A stretch of 64,000 bases of DNA from a bacterium. Its GTDB lineage: Bacteria; Electryoneota; Electryoneia; Electryoneales; Electryoneaceae. A program made the translations under genes and the position numbers. The notes under the pieces are model-generated. The model worked only from the letters and a program-made list of their open reading frames with translations, was not told the origin of the DNA and did not search any database. Where the stretch lies: contig JAHLLB010000024.1 in assembly GCA_020444425.1 (NCBI GenBank), forward strand, positions 1-64,000. The letters run 5' to 3'. How positions within the stretch are numbered: the first letter of the stretch is position 1; the number at the start of each line of letters is the position of its first letter. This document shows, piece after piece, positions 52,084 through 61,454 of the stretch.

Positions 52084-53937
52084 TCACTTCATCAGGACAA
52101 CCTTCTGGACCGCGTTCCAGCCGTTGGCTGAGGCGCGGACGAAGTAGATCCCTCCAGACAGGTGGGAGGCGTCGAAGGTCAACGTGTGCGACCCGGCATT
52201 GAACGAATCCTGTGCGAGGGTTGCGACCTGCTGGCCGGTCACGTTGTACACCGCAACGGTCAGCTCAGCCGTTTCCGGCAGGTTGACGGCCAGCGTGGTG
52301 CTCGGGTTGAACGGGTTCGGGTACGCCGCGTCAAGCGCGAACTCACTCGGGACGGTTGCATCGTCCGCCGTCACAACGGCTTCCGCGCCGGCTTCAAACC
52401 CACCGGTAGCGTGCCACAATTCCGACTGCTCGAAGACGCCAAAGTCCACCGCATCGGCGGCCGTTCCGGCCTTGCTGAACTCGAAGCTCGCAAACGCCTG
52501 CTGATCCCACGGATGGCCGCCCAGGAACAGGCCGATCTGGTAATCACCACCCGGCGCCGCGGCGGGGATGGTCTGGTTCAGGTTTGCGCTGGCGGAAGCA
52601 TTCGCGGCGAGGCCCACGTTCTCGAAGAGACGGACCTCAACGGACATGCCGGAATTGAGGTGCAGCACCTGGATCCAGGCGTCCACCTGCATCGGGCTGT
52701 CAGTGTTGTTGGTCGCGGTGACGGAATAGCCGAAGGAACCGCCGCCGGCCGGAATGTTCACAGGCGGGCTGAGCGCTGCGATTTCCGCTTCGAGGTCACC
52801 GGTGCTGTTGTAGCGGACGGCATTGCAATCGCCGTCATTGCTCCAGAAAATGTTCTCTTCGCCAAGCGTGACGATATCCTGCCCGCCATTGACCATGACC
52901 GCGTTTTCGATCGTCTGGTTCAGGTTGCGGCGGAAGAGCTGACTCCACTCCTCGTTGCCGCTTTCGTTGATCTTGATCAACCAGGTGTCACCATCAATTG
53001 TGTACTGGCTTTCACCGTCCCCGAACAGGTAGTATCCACCGCCCGGAGCGGCGCCGATGAAGTCGCAGTATTCGTCGCCGCTGTCTACGCCGAACGAACT
53101 GCTCCAGACCTGTGCGCCGTTTGTATTGTTTTTGATCACGAGGAACTGATCGCCAGGCCCGTTATCGTAGTACCCGGCGGTGATGATGCCGCCGTCCGGA
53201 GCCTCGACGACACACCGTCCAACGCCGAAGTAAAAGCTGGTGTGAACGCTGGTCCAGATGTACGTTCCGGCGCTGTTGATCTTCGCGGTCCACGCGTACC
53301 GGTTCGGCGCGGTGTAGACCAGCGCGGTGAATGCGAAGCCGCCGTCACTGGTTGGAATGACGTCGTAGATGCGGTTGGTTGCGTATGATCCGTAGATGTT
53401 GTGCCAGTCGATGGTGAAATCGTCATTCAGTTTCAGGATGAAGCCGCTGCCGCTGTTGGTGATGCCTGAGCAGATGTACCCGCCCGCCGGAACCGGCTCG
53501 ATGGAATACATCTCGCCGCCGCTGTACAGGTTGTAGATATACGTGTTCAGCACGTTTCCGGCATCGTTAAACACCATCAGGAAGAACTCACGCGCGGACG
53601 GTTCGGTGTAGCCAACGGCGATAAACTGATCGGTGTAGCCGGTGCGCGTGGTCATGCCGAACATTGATGTGGTCTGGTTGTTGTAGACATACGAATTGCG
53701 CCACTGAACGTTACCGTTCACGTCCATCCGGCAGAGAACGGTTTCGAACCGTGCGATGCCCTGGTTGAACTGACCGCCGACCGCGACAACGCCGCCGTCC
53801 GCATGTTCCACACCTTCCTGGAACCGTTCGCTGTTATACGCATTCACCGCGCGTGTATCCCAGGCTTCGGTAAACTGGGCCTGCGACACGCCCGCGATGA
53901 GGAATACTGCAATCAAACTTAGTAAGACCTGCTTCAT
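52084..53937 (-). CDS. Secreted T9SS cargo, delta-60-like propeller
   Basis: 617 residues; ATG at 53937 with GGGAG 8 bases upstream. Signal peptide MKQVLLSLIAVFLIAGVSQAQ. Blades GGVVAVGGQ, GGYICSGIT, GGFAFTALV, GGIITAGYY and GGYYLFGDG to about 375, with GPGDQFLVIKN typical of the gene at 56385 too. An Ig-like module (PVNIPAGGGSFGYSVTA, DAWIQVLHL, IPAAAPGGDYQIGLFLGGH) and the T9SS domain (AAYPNPFNPSTTLAVNLPE ... QKVVLMK) complete it. Confidence 0.82.
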   Translation of the reverse strand: MKQVLLSLIAVFLIAGVSQAQFTEAWDTRAVNAYNSERFQEGVEHADGGVVAVGGQFNQGIARFETVLCRMDVNGNVQWRNSYVYNNQTTSMFGMTTRTGYTDQFIAVGYTEPSAREFFLMVFNDAGNVLNTYIYNLYSGGEMYSIEPVPAGGYICSGITNSGSGFILKLNDDFTIDWHNIYGSYATNRIYDVIPTSDGGFAFTALVYTAPNRYAWTAKINSAGTYIWTSVHTSFYFGVGRCVVEAPDGGIITAGYYDNGPGDQFLVIKNNTNGAQVWSSSFGVDSGDEYCDFIGAAPGGGYYLFGDGESQYTIDGDTWLIKINESGNEEWSQLFRRNLNQTIENAVMVNGGQDIVTLGEENIFWSNDGDCNAVRYNSTGDLEAEIAALSPPVNIPAGGGSFGYSVTATNNTDSPMQVDAWIQVLHLNSGMSVEVRLFENVGLAANASASANLNQTIPAAAPGGDYQIGLFLGGHPWDQQAFASFEFSKAGTAADAVDFGVFEQSELWHATGGFEAGAEAVVTADDATVPSEFALDAAYPNPFNPSTTLAVNLPETAELTVAVYNVTGQQVATLAQDSFNAGSHTLTFDASHLSGGIYFVRASANGWNAVQKVVLMK

Positions 53938-54303
53938 GAGTGTACTCCCTGACTGGCTTGGTTTGTCCGAGGTTCGCGGTTCCGCCGCCCGCGATTGGTT
54001 GGGTGCCTAATGTTAGGAGTGTCTAACTTGTGATCAAAGGGAATTCAGCACTCGGGCGAGAGTTGCTGGGCGGATAACTATTCGTAAATGGTTGAGTTTG
54101 TTCGGAGTTATTGTTCGTACAAAACGAAAGGCCCTCACTCGACGGAGGTGGTTCGGGATGGCGGGATACGAACTCGGGATGCCTGGAGCTGTTTCCTCGA
54201 ATCACGGCTTGAAGGAATCTGAACGGTTGGCTCAGCCATCCCAGGCGTCAGCACAGTCGAGATATAACTTGGTAGCGCCGGATCCCTGTGGACCATGGGG
54301 AGG

Positions 54304-54347
54304 AAAACCCCTGCGAACCGCCGGACACACGGCGGGTCACAGGGGCA
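54304..54347 (-). terminator. Terminator of esterase gene
   Basis: Minus-strand stem CCCCTGTGACCCGCCG ... CGGCGGTTCGCAGGGG followed by TTTTCCTCC, about 90 bases after the stop at 54438. The outer stem equals that at 51939. Confidence 0.75.
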
Positions 54348-54369
54348 TAGACGTTTTCTATCCGATCTT

Positions 54370-54437
54370 CGATTTCTTGTTTTTTCCTATCCGTTCCCGT
54401 CCGTTCCTGTCTTTTGCTTTCTTTTACTTCCGTTGCC
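54370..54437. repeat. 10-bp tandem array after esterase stop
   Basis: In gene sense, units AGTAAAAGAA, AGCAAAAGAC, AGGAACGGAC, GGGAACGGAT, AGGAAAAAAC between the stop codon and the terminator. Confidence 0.75.
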
Positions 54438-56153
54438 TCACTTGACCAGCAAGACTTTCTGTGTCGCGGACCAGGTGTTGGCGTTGGCGCGCACGAAGTA
54501 CACCCCGGCGGACAGTTCGGACGCGTCAAAGGTCAATGTGTGCGATCCGGCATTGAACGAATCCTGCGCCAGTGTAGCAACCTGCTGGCCGGTGACGTTG
54601 TACACAGCGACGGTCAGGTCTGCCGCGTCGGGCAGGTTCACGCTGAGCGTGGTGCTCGGGTTGAACGGGTTCGGGTACGCCGGGCTGAGGCTGAAGCTGG
54701 ACGGCAATCCGGTTGACACGGCGGCCGCTTCTCCGTCGGTAGCTGTGGCGAACGTCGCCGTTCCGAAGAAACCGCTCGAGATCGTTGGCCAGCTTCCGGC
54801 GAGGTCACCGGTCACGGCCTGACCGGACTTGGTCCAGTGGAAGAAATCGGACGCCGCGGCGTTGTTCGGATTCACGCCGACATTGGTGATCAGGGTGTAC
54901 TCACCGGCGGGTGCGTTCGCGGGGACATCGACTGTGAGGTCCGCGCTGAGGTTCGCCCCGGCGGGGAGGTTGAACTGCGTGCCCAGCAGGCGTTGCGGGT
55001 AGGTTGACCCGTTCGGCAGAATCACATTCGCCCAGAAATGCAGGCCGTTCATGTCCTGCGGCAGGTTGCTGATGAGGTTGACGGTGAAGGTCAGCTCGCC
55101 GCCGTTTGCGGGCACGATGTCCATATCCGGCAACGCGATCAGGTACGCCGGTGACTGCGTCGCGGCGAGGAACGACTGATCGATGAAGTCGATCGCAGCG
55201 ATCATCCGCTCGTCAGTCAGCAGGTGGGTCTGGCCGGCGAATTCCTCGTACGTGTAGTCGATCCCGGCGTTGTCCAGCGCCAGGGCGAAGACGTTGTTGC
55301 CCATGAAGAAGCCGAACTCATCCGCCGTGCCGACGTTGAAGTAGATGTCGAGGTCGTCGAACTCGTCACGGACGGTCGCGGCACGTTCATCCGGCGAAAA
55401 TGTCAGCCACAGATCCCAGACGGTCTGCACCATGTCGCCGTTCTCGTCAATCGGGAAGTCCACCGGCGGTGTGTTGTCGAGGTTCGGGGAAAGCGCAGCC
55501 GCCATCGAGAACGCCATGTAGCTGAACAGGCCGGCGTTGGGGTCGAAGCTGTACGGCGCACCGTTGTTGTTCGGATCGTTCTCCGCGATGATGTCCGCAA
55601 GCATGAATTCCTGGTTCGAGACCGACAGCATTCCGCTGAGGAAGGTGGCAGTATTGAACAGTTGCGAGTATTTCATCGCAATGTGCGCCGCGCCGAAGCC
55701 GCCCATCGAATAGCCGGCGATGGCGCGTGCGTACGGCTGCGCGGTGGTGTTGTACTCACCGTCGAGGTAGTTGATGACGTCATGGACGATGTACTTCTCG
55801 AAGCGTCCGTATAGTTCGGAATCGACGTAGAACGAACCGCCCCAATAGGCCGGGGTGCTGCCGTCGGGGAACGCGAGGATCATCTTCTGCAGATCGCCAG
55901 TCTGCATCGCGAAATTGAGCGCGAGTTCGAACTGGGGATCGTCAAAATCGGACGGTGTCATGCCGAGACCGTGCAGCATGATCACGGTCGGATAGCCACC
56001 CTCCAGATTCGGATTGTAGCCCGGCGGAGTGTAGAGCAGAACTTCGCGATTTTCGCCTAACTGATCGCTGGTAAATGTGACGGTCTGGAAGCCGGCAACT
56101 GCAGTTCCGCAAAGGACGACAGCGGCGATAAGAATCGCGAATATAGCTTTCAT
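54438..56153 (-). CDS. Secreted esterase (alpha/beta hydrolase) with T9SS domain
   Basis: 571 residues from the ATG at 56153 (AGGAG upstream). Signal peptide to about 20. Residues 22-310 are a PF00756-type (esterase D/feruloyl esterase-like) hydrolase: VLLYTPPGYNP, TVIMLHGLG (oxyanion region), catalytic Ser149 in GYSMGGFGA, a likely Asp in NVGTADEFGF and His in GQTHLL. The Ig-like module (VPANGGELTFTVNLI, WANVILPNG, VPANAPAGEYTLI) precedes the T9SS domain (SPAYPNPFNPSTTLSVNLPD ... QKVLLVK). Its substrate is unknown; acyl esters of plant polysaccharides would match the GH53 gene at the other end of the window. Confidence 0.88.
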   Translation of the reverse strand: MKAIFAILIAAVVLCGTAVAGFQTVTFTSDQLGENREVLLYTPPGYNPNLEGGYPTVIMLHGLGMTPSDFDDPQFELALNFAMQTGDLQKMILAFPDGSTPAYWGGSFYVDSELYGRFEKYIVHDVINYLDGEYNTTAQPYARAIAGYSMGGFGAAHIAMKYSQLFNTATFLSGMLSVSNQEFMLADIIAENDPNNNGAPYSFDPNAGLFSYMAFSMAAALSPNLDNTPPVDFPIDENGDMVQTVWDLWLTFSPDERAATVRDEFDDLDIYFNVGTADEFGFFMGNNVFALALDNAGIDYTYEEFAGQTHLLTDERMIAAIDFIDQSFLAATQSPAYLIALPDMDIVPANGGELTFTVNLISNLPQDMNGLHFWANVILPNGSTYPQRLLGTQFNLPAGANLSADLTVDVPANAPAGEYTLITNVGVNPNNAAASDFFHWTKSGQAVTGDLAGSWPTISSGFFGTATFATATDGEAAAVSTGLPSSFSLSPAYPNPFNPSTTLSVNLPDAADLTVAVYNVTGQQVATLAQDSFNAGSHTLTFDASELSAGVYFVRANANTWSATQKVLLVK

Positions 56154-56331
56154 GGGGCATACTCCTGAGTTCCGCGCCAACGGTGAAGTGTTTTGTACCT
56201 GTTATTCCACGTCAAAAGTACCCTGCGCCGTTGCCTGACAAGATACACAAACGAATCTTCGAATAGTGAAAAACACGAAACGTTTGCCCATATTGCAAGA
56301 GCTCTGACCCAGAGACTCGGGATGCAAGGAA

Positions 56332-56360
56332 AACAGCCGGATCGAGCAGATCCGGCTGTT
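56332..56360 (-). terminator. Terminator of T9SS gene ending at 56385
   Basis: Perfect 12-bp stem AACAGCCGGATC / GATCCGGCTGTT with a 5-base loop, then TTCC on the minus strand; 24 bases after the stop. Confidence 0.8.
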
Positions 56361-56384
56361 GAGATGGAGTCTTTTTCGTCCGGA

Positions 56385-58241
56385 CTAGCGGACGAGCATC
56401 ACCTTCTGCATCGCCGACCAGCCGTTGGCGGAGGCGTGCACGAAGTAGACGCCCGAGGTCAAGCCGGAGGCGTCAAAGGTGAGCGTGTGCGACCCGGCGG
56501 TGTGCGATCCACGCGCCAGCTCGGCGACCTGCTGGCCAGTAACGTTGTAAACGGTGACACTCAGGTTCGCCGCTTCCGGCAGGTTCACGTTCAACGTGGT
56601 GCTCGGGTTGAACGGGTTCGGGTACGCCGCGCTGAGGCTGAACTCGGACGGCAGGGTTTCGGCACTCGCGACCGCCTGCTCCGCCCCTTCGAATGATCCG
56701 CTTACGGTCCACAGTTCCGGCTGCTCGAAGACGGTGAAGTCTTCCGCGCCCGCTGCCGTTTTGCTGAAGTCGAACGAGGCGAAGGTGTCGTAGCTCCACG
56801 GATGGTCGCCGATGTACAGGCTGATGCGATACTGGCCACCCGGTGCGTTCGCCGGAATCGTCTGGTTCAGGTTTGCGGTGACGGTGTTGTTCGCCGGGAA
56901 ACCGACGTTCTCAAACAGGCGCACCTCGACACTCATGTCGGACGGAACGTGATGCACTTGCACCCACGCGTCCGCCTGAATCGGGTTGTTGGTGTTATTG
57001 ATCGCACCGACGATGTAGTTGAACGAGCCTCCGTTTGCCGGGATCACCACTGGCGGGGCTGCCGGTTCGATGGTGGCGACGAAGTCTGCCTGGAAACTGA
57101 GCCGTGTCGCCCACGGAGCGGCACTGTTATTCCAGTAGATGTTGTCCTCGCCCACGACGATGATGTCGGATGAGTTCAGGAAGCACGCAGCGTTTGCCCA
57201 CTGGTAATTCGGACTGTTGAAAATCTGGTTGTCGATCATCGAACCATTTTCGTCGATGTGGACTAGCCACAGGTCACGATCGTTGGTGAAGTTGCTGTCG
57301 CCGTCGCCGGTGAGGTAGTACCCGCCACCTGGCGCTTCGGCGATCCAGTCGGCGTTCTCGTCACCGTTGTCCGCTCCGTAATCCGCATCCCACAGAAGGC
57401 TGCCGCTGCTGTTCGTACGCAGGACCATGAACTGGTCGCCGGGGCCATTGTCGTAGTAGCCGCAGAAGAGGAAGTCGCCGTTATCGGCTTCGAGGACGGA
57501 GCGGCCAACGCCGAACCAGTAGCCGGTACGGTAGGAACTCCACTGCTGTGCGCCGTTCGCGTTCAGCTTCAAGGTCCAGGGGTAGCGTCCGGTGACCTGA
57601 GTGTAGCCGAATCCGGTTGCGATATAGCCACCGTCAGACGTCGGTGAGATGTGGTACAGCCGGTTGAAATTATACGTGCCGTGTGTCGTATGCCAATCGT
57701 ACAAGATGTTGTTCTGCATCCGGATGACGAGGCCATCGGCGTACGTCGAACCGTCGGTGACACCGCTTGCAATGAATCCATCGCCGTCCGGTTCCACGTG
57801 ATGCAGTTCACCGCCACCGGCCGTGCCGAAATAGTCCAGCTGCCAATGGAGAGTGCCGTTGCTGTAGAAGTCCATTGCCAACGGGAATCGCGTGCTGCCG
57901 TTTTGCGCCCAGCCAACGGCAACGTAACGGGTCTCATCATTGGGAACCTGGCAAACGTCATCAAGCCAGAAGTCCAAACCGGTACCTGTGCCGAATACAT
58001 TGCGCCATGCAACCGTGCCATCCGGATTGATGTACGCGTAAACTGCTTCAAAAAGACCTGAGCTGGTGTTGTACTGCTTGCCAACCGCGATCACGCCCCC
58101 GCCGTAGGCTGCGCAGACACCGTTAAACGCTTCCGAATTGGAACTCGTACCGGACAGCGTTTGCCAGTCCTGCACGAACTGCGCCGATGCGACCCCCATG
58201 GTCAGCATCACCGCGACCGCAACCATGACCACCTGCTTCAT
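56385..58241 (-). CDS. Secreted T9SS cargo, delta-60-like propeller
   Basis: 618 residues from the ATG at 58241 (GGAGG upstream); an in-frame start at 58334 has no signal peptide. Signal peptide MKQVVMVAVAVMLTMGVASAQ. Blades GGVIAVGKQ, DGFIASGVT, GGYIATGFG, GDFLFCGYY and GGYYLTGDG; NGPGDQFMVLR links it to the gene at 52084. The Ig-like module (PVVIPANGGSFNYIVGA, DAWVQVHHV, IPANAPGGQYRISLYIGDH) and T9SS domain (AAYPNPFNPSTTLNVNLPEA ... QKVMLVR) end it. Confidence 0.82.
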   Translation of the reverse strand: MKQVVMVAVAVMLTMGVASAQFVQDWQTLSGTSSNSEAFNGVCAAYGGGVIAVGKQYNTSSGLFEAVYAYINPDGTVAWRNVFGTGTGLDFWLDDVCQVPNDETRYVAVGWAQNGSTRFPLAMDFYSNGTLHWQLDYFGTAGGGELHHVEPDGDGFIASGVTDGSTYADGLVIRMQNNILYDWHTTHGTYNFNRLYHISPTSDGGYIATGFGYTQVTGRYPWTLKLNANGAQQWSSYRTGYWFGVGRSVLEADNGDFLFCGYYDNGPGDQFMVLRTNSSGSLLWDADYGADNGDENADWIAEAPGGGYYLTGDGDSNFTNDRDLWLVHIDENGSMIDNQIFNSPNYQWANAACFLNSSDIIVVGEDNIYWNNSAAPWATRLSFQADFVATIEPAAPPVVIPANGGSFNYIVGAINNTNNPIQADAWVQVHHVPSDMSVEVRLFENVGFPANNTVTANLNQTIPANAPGGQYRISLYIGDHPWSYDTFASFDFSKTAAGAEDFTVFEQPELWTVSGSFEGAEQAVASAETLPSEFSLSAAYPNPFNPSTTLNVNLPEAANLSVTVYNVTGQQVAELARGSHTAGSHTLTFDASGLTSGVYFVHASANGWSAMQKVMLVR

Positions 58242-58485
58242 CCCTGCCTCCACTCCTGCTTTTGACTTGATTCCGGTGCTACCGGTCCCCCAACCTGTAG
58301 GCAAAATGTTAGGACTACTTAACAGTTGTTTCAAGAAGAATCAGCAATCGTTGCGAGAGGGAAGCTTGACTCTGAAAGGGGGTAACTGGTTGAAATCCAG
58401 CGAGCTGAAACTTAGGGAGATGTGATTTCGGCAAAGTTGCTGGCAGAATTCAGGGGTGACATACCTCTGGCGATTGCTGTGCCGG

Positions 58486-58517
58486 GAAAAATGCGGCGCC
58501 CCGTGAAGGACGCCGCT
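58486..58517 (-). terminator. Terminator downstream of gene ending at 58711
   Basis: Minus-strand stem GCGGCGTCC / GGGGCGCCGC with a short loop, followed by ATTTTTCCC. The foldback element at 58533 lies between it and the stop codon, about 190 bases away. Confidence 0.65.
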
Positions 58518-58532
58518 GTCTGGCTAACAGAG

Positions 58533-58668
58533 CGTCATTCCGAACGGAACGAAGAGAAGTGAGGAAGAGCCCTTTTCGGAAGAGCTCGACGTTGAGTTGA
58601 AATCATAGTGAACCTGCGGCCAGGCTGGATCTTCCTCAGCCGCATACGGACGCGTCTGAGGAATGACG
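58533..58668. repeat. Foldback element family B, copy 8
   Basis: GTCATTCCGAACGGAACG ... GCGTCTGAGGAATGACG, 136 bp, behind the stop of the gene at 58711. Confidence 0.85.
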
Positions 58669-58710
58669 TGCTGGCCAGCCGCCGACTATGGCTTCCGGCA
58701 TCTGTTTCAG

Positions 58711-60075
58711 TCAGCGGGTGATGGTGATGCGTTTCGTCTCGCTCGCCATCGCCTCGGCGGCGGTGACACGGTCGGCGACGATGCCTTGCAACGGTGGCAG
58801 CGCGGGTGAGGTGCTGCTGTCGACAAATGGCGGCGTTAACGGCATGCCGCCCACCTCGGTGACGCGTAGCAGCAGCAGGCTGCGTGGCGCCGGGCCCATG
58901 GATTCGGTAAGGCCGCCGACGATAAAGTCGCCGCCCGGAAGCGCGCGCACGCACCACGCGTCATCCATTCCCGGCTGGCCGAAATGCCACGTCCAGATGA
59001 AGTTTCCGTCCGGGTCAGATCGTCCGAGGAACACCTGGTTGTTGAGATATTGGGTGCCGGTGAGGCCGGTAACGATGTAATCGCCGTTGTTGAGGATGTC
59101 GATGCTGCGGCCGAACTCGGTTGGTGGGGTACCGATCACCGATCGCCACATGAACTCGCCGTTCTCGTCGAATCGCAGCACCCAGATATCGCCGATGGTC
59201 AGCTGGCCGAGTCCGAAGGATTCAGTCTTGCCGGTGCAGATGAAGCCGGTGCCATCCGGCAGCGTCTGGAACTCGTAGATGTGGTCCTTGTAGATGCCGC
59301 CGTGGGTGGAATACCACAGCAGGTTGCCCTCGAGGTCGATCTTGGCGATCAGCGCATCGCGCATGCCCGCGCCGGTGGACCAGGTGCGTCCGGCGAAGAC
59401 GTAGCCGTCGTCCAGTACGTCGATGCTCCACGCTTCGTCGCGTGCGTAGGTGGTGCCGTATTCCTGCCGCCACTGAACGTGTCCGAGCGAGTCGGTTTTC
59501 ATCACGAAGACGCTTTCGACCGGGATTTGACCTGTGCTGTCGTTATGCTCAAACCAGCCGGTGATGACGTAGCCACCGTCCGCAGTGACTTCCACGTCCC
59601 GTGCGACGGACGCGACCTCGGACGCATACAGCCGTTCCCACTCCGGATAGCCTTCGTTGTCGGTTTTAACGAGATACACCGAGGACCGGCCATGGCCCCA
59701 GTCGGTGCCGCTGACGATGAAGCCGCCGTCCGGTGTCTTGGCGAACCCGTATCCTTTTTCTACCGTGTTGTCGCCGAATTCCCGTTGCCACAGGATGTTT
59801 CCGTTGAAATCGAACTTCATGAACCATAGCGCGGGTAGCGGCGGAAATCCCTCGATCATCGACTTGGTGCCGGAGACGACGATGCCATCGTCCACGATTT
59901 CGATATCAAACGCGATGCTGTTGCCGACTTCGCCGTAGTAGCGGACCCAGACGGAATCCGCTTCCAGGGCAGTTGCGGAAGCGATTGGCAGCAGGATGAG
60001 GCAAAGCAGGGCAAACACCAGCACCCAGCGGTGCGGCGGATGCGTTGTGGCAAGCGGAATGCGAGTTGCAGACAC
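58711..60075 (-). CDS. Exported propeller-like protein without sorting domain
   Basis: 454 residues from a GTG. Signal peptide or anchor at about 17-37 (VLVFALLCLILLPIASATA). Seven or so blades of the type TPDGGFIVSGTDWG, TADGGYVITGWFE, GYVFAGRTWSTGAGMRDA. It is a close paralogue of the next gene (60207): both begin DSVWVRYYGE and share MRDALIAKIDLEGN-like segments. The Ig-like module and T9SS domain of the neighbours are missing; the tail (TSPALPPLQGIVADRVTAAE) has no similarity I recognise. Confidence 0.75.
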   Translation of the reverse strand: MSATRIPLATTHPPHRWVLVFALLCLILLPIASATALEADSVWVRYYGEVGNSIAFDIEIVDDGIVVSGTKSMIEGFPPLPALWFMKFDFNGNILWQREFGDNTVEKGYGFAKTPDGGFIVSGTDWGHGRSSVYLVKTDNEGYPEWERLYASEVASVARDVEVTADGGYVITGWFEHNDSTGQIPVESVFVMKTDSLGHVQWRQEYGTTYARDEAWSIDVLDDGYVFAGRTWSTGAGMRDALIAKIDLEGNLLWYSTHGGIYKDHIYEFQTLPDGTGFICTGKTESFGLGQLTIGDIWVLRFDENGEFMWRSVIGTPPTEFGRSIDILNNGDYIVTGLTGTQYLNNQVFLGRSDPDGNFIWTWHFGQPGMDDAWCVRALPGGDFIVGGLTESMGPAPRSLLLLRVTEVGGMPLTPPFVDSSTSPALPPLQGIVADRVTAAEAMASETKRITITR

Positions 60076-60144
60076 GGGAAGTCCCAGCTACTTGGTGGTC
60101 AGTACAGAGTGTGCGAAAACGCAGTCATAAGGTACGTTGAGAAA

Positions 60145-60186
60145 GAGAAAAGGGGGAGGGTTGACTTTCGTCCTCCTTCCCCCTCT
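60145..60186 (-). terminator. Terminator of gene ending at 60207
   Basis: Minus-strand stem GGGGGAAGGAGG / CCCTCCCCC around 11-12 bases, followed by TTTTCTCTTT, about 20 bases after the stop. Confidence 0.75.
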
Positions 60187-60206
60187 GAGTGTTTGAAGTC
60201 AGGTTG

Positions 60207-61454
60207 TTACCGGGCAAAAACCGGATCTCCCACTTGTACTTCGGTCATGCGGAAGACGACGATGCTCTGTTCCGCCGGACCCATCGACTGCGTGTTGCCG
60301 GCAACGACCCAGTCGCCGTCCGGAAGCACGCGAACGCTCCACGCGTCATCCATCCCCACGGAACCAAAGTCGTAGAACCACTCCCAGTCGCCGTCGGTAC
60401 CATCCGCCCGTCCGACAAAGATCTGGTTCTGGTTCTGGTTGGTCACAGTCATGCCGGTGACGACGAAATCGCCGTTCGGGAAGATATCAATGCTGCGGCC
60501 AAATTCGGTCGGCTGGTGGCCGATCACCGATCGCCACATGAAGTTGCCGTTCTCGTCGTAGCGCAAGATCCAGATATCACCGTGTTCGAGGAAGCCGTTG
60601 TTGAACGACTCGGTTTTTCCCGCGCCGACATAGCCGGAACCGTCGGGCATGCGCTGGAGTTCGTAGATGTGATCCTTGTACTCGCCGCCGTAAATATCCC
60701 ACCAGACAGGATTTCCATCCAGGTCAATCTTGGCGATCAGGGCGTCACGCATCTGGGCACCGCCGGACCAGGTTCGCCCCGCGATGGCGTATCCATCATC
60801 TTCAACGATGATGCTCCACGTTTCGTCGTTTTCCCAGCCACCACCGTAGGAACGCGCCCACTCCTGGTTGCCATCGGCATCGAGTTTGAGGATGTAGGCG
60901 TCAATCTGCAGCCGGTTCTGGATGGCGTGGCGCTGTGTCGCGCCGGTTACCACGTAGCCACCGTCCGGGGTCTGCTTGATATCGCGGGCGAACGTGTCGT
61001 CCTCGGACGGGTACACGCGTTCCCATTCCAGATGGCCCCTGGCGCCAACCTTGATGACGTAGGCATCCGGCACACCTTCAGTCCAGTACGATCCACAGAG
61101 AATGAATCCGCCGTCCGATGTCGGCGCGACGGCATAGCCCTTTTGTGCGTGGTCATCGCCGTATTCACGCGTCCACAAGACATTTCCGTCGAAATCGAAC
61201 TTGAGCAGCCACACCTGCGGGTAGGGCAGGTTATCTTCCATCAGCGATTTCGTTCCGACGACAACAAAACCGTCGGTCACCACTTCAATGTCGCGGGAAT
61301 AGCTTTTGCCTTCTTCACCGTAGTAGCGCACCCAGACCGAATCGGGTTGTTGCGCCAGCACGGCTTGCGGAGCGAAGAGGAACAGCAGAGAGAACAACGC
61401 AACGGCGATAATCGCTGGCGCGGAGAACTGGAGTGTCATTGGCAGATGTTTCAC
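60207..61454 (-). CDS. Exported propeller-like protein without sorting domain
   Basis: 415 residues from GTG (AGGGTGG upstream; an ATG five codons later is possible). Signal peptide to about 35 (PQAVLAQ). Blades TSDGGFILCGSYW, TPDGGYVVTGATQ, GYAIAGRTWSGGAQMRDA, SGYVGAGKTES. Tandem paralogue of the gene at 58711, with which it shares order of blades and most segments; like it, it stops after the propeller. It may stay in the periplasm while its T9SS-tagged relatives go to the surface. Confidence 0.76.
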   Translation of the reverse strand: MKHLPMTLQFSAPAIIAVALFSLLFLFAPQAVLAQQPDSVWVRYYGEEGKSYSRDIEVVTDGFVVVGTKSLMEDNLPYPQVWLLKFDFDGNVLWTREYGDDHAQKGYAVAPTSDGGFILCGSYWTEGVPDAYVIKVGARGHLEWERVYPSEDDTFARDIKQTPDGGYVVTGATQRHAIQNRLQIDAYILKLDADGNQEWARSYGGGWENDETWSIIVEDDGYAIAGRTWSGGAQMRDALIAKIDLDGNPVWWDIYGGEYKDHIYELQRMPDGSGYVGAGKTESFNNGFLEHGDIWILRYDENGNFMWRSVIGHQPTEFGRSIDIFPNGDFVVTGMTVTNQNQNQIFVGRADGTDGDWEWFYDFGSVGMDDAWSVRVLPDGDWVVAGNTQSMGPAEQSIVVFRMTEVQVGDPVFAR

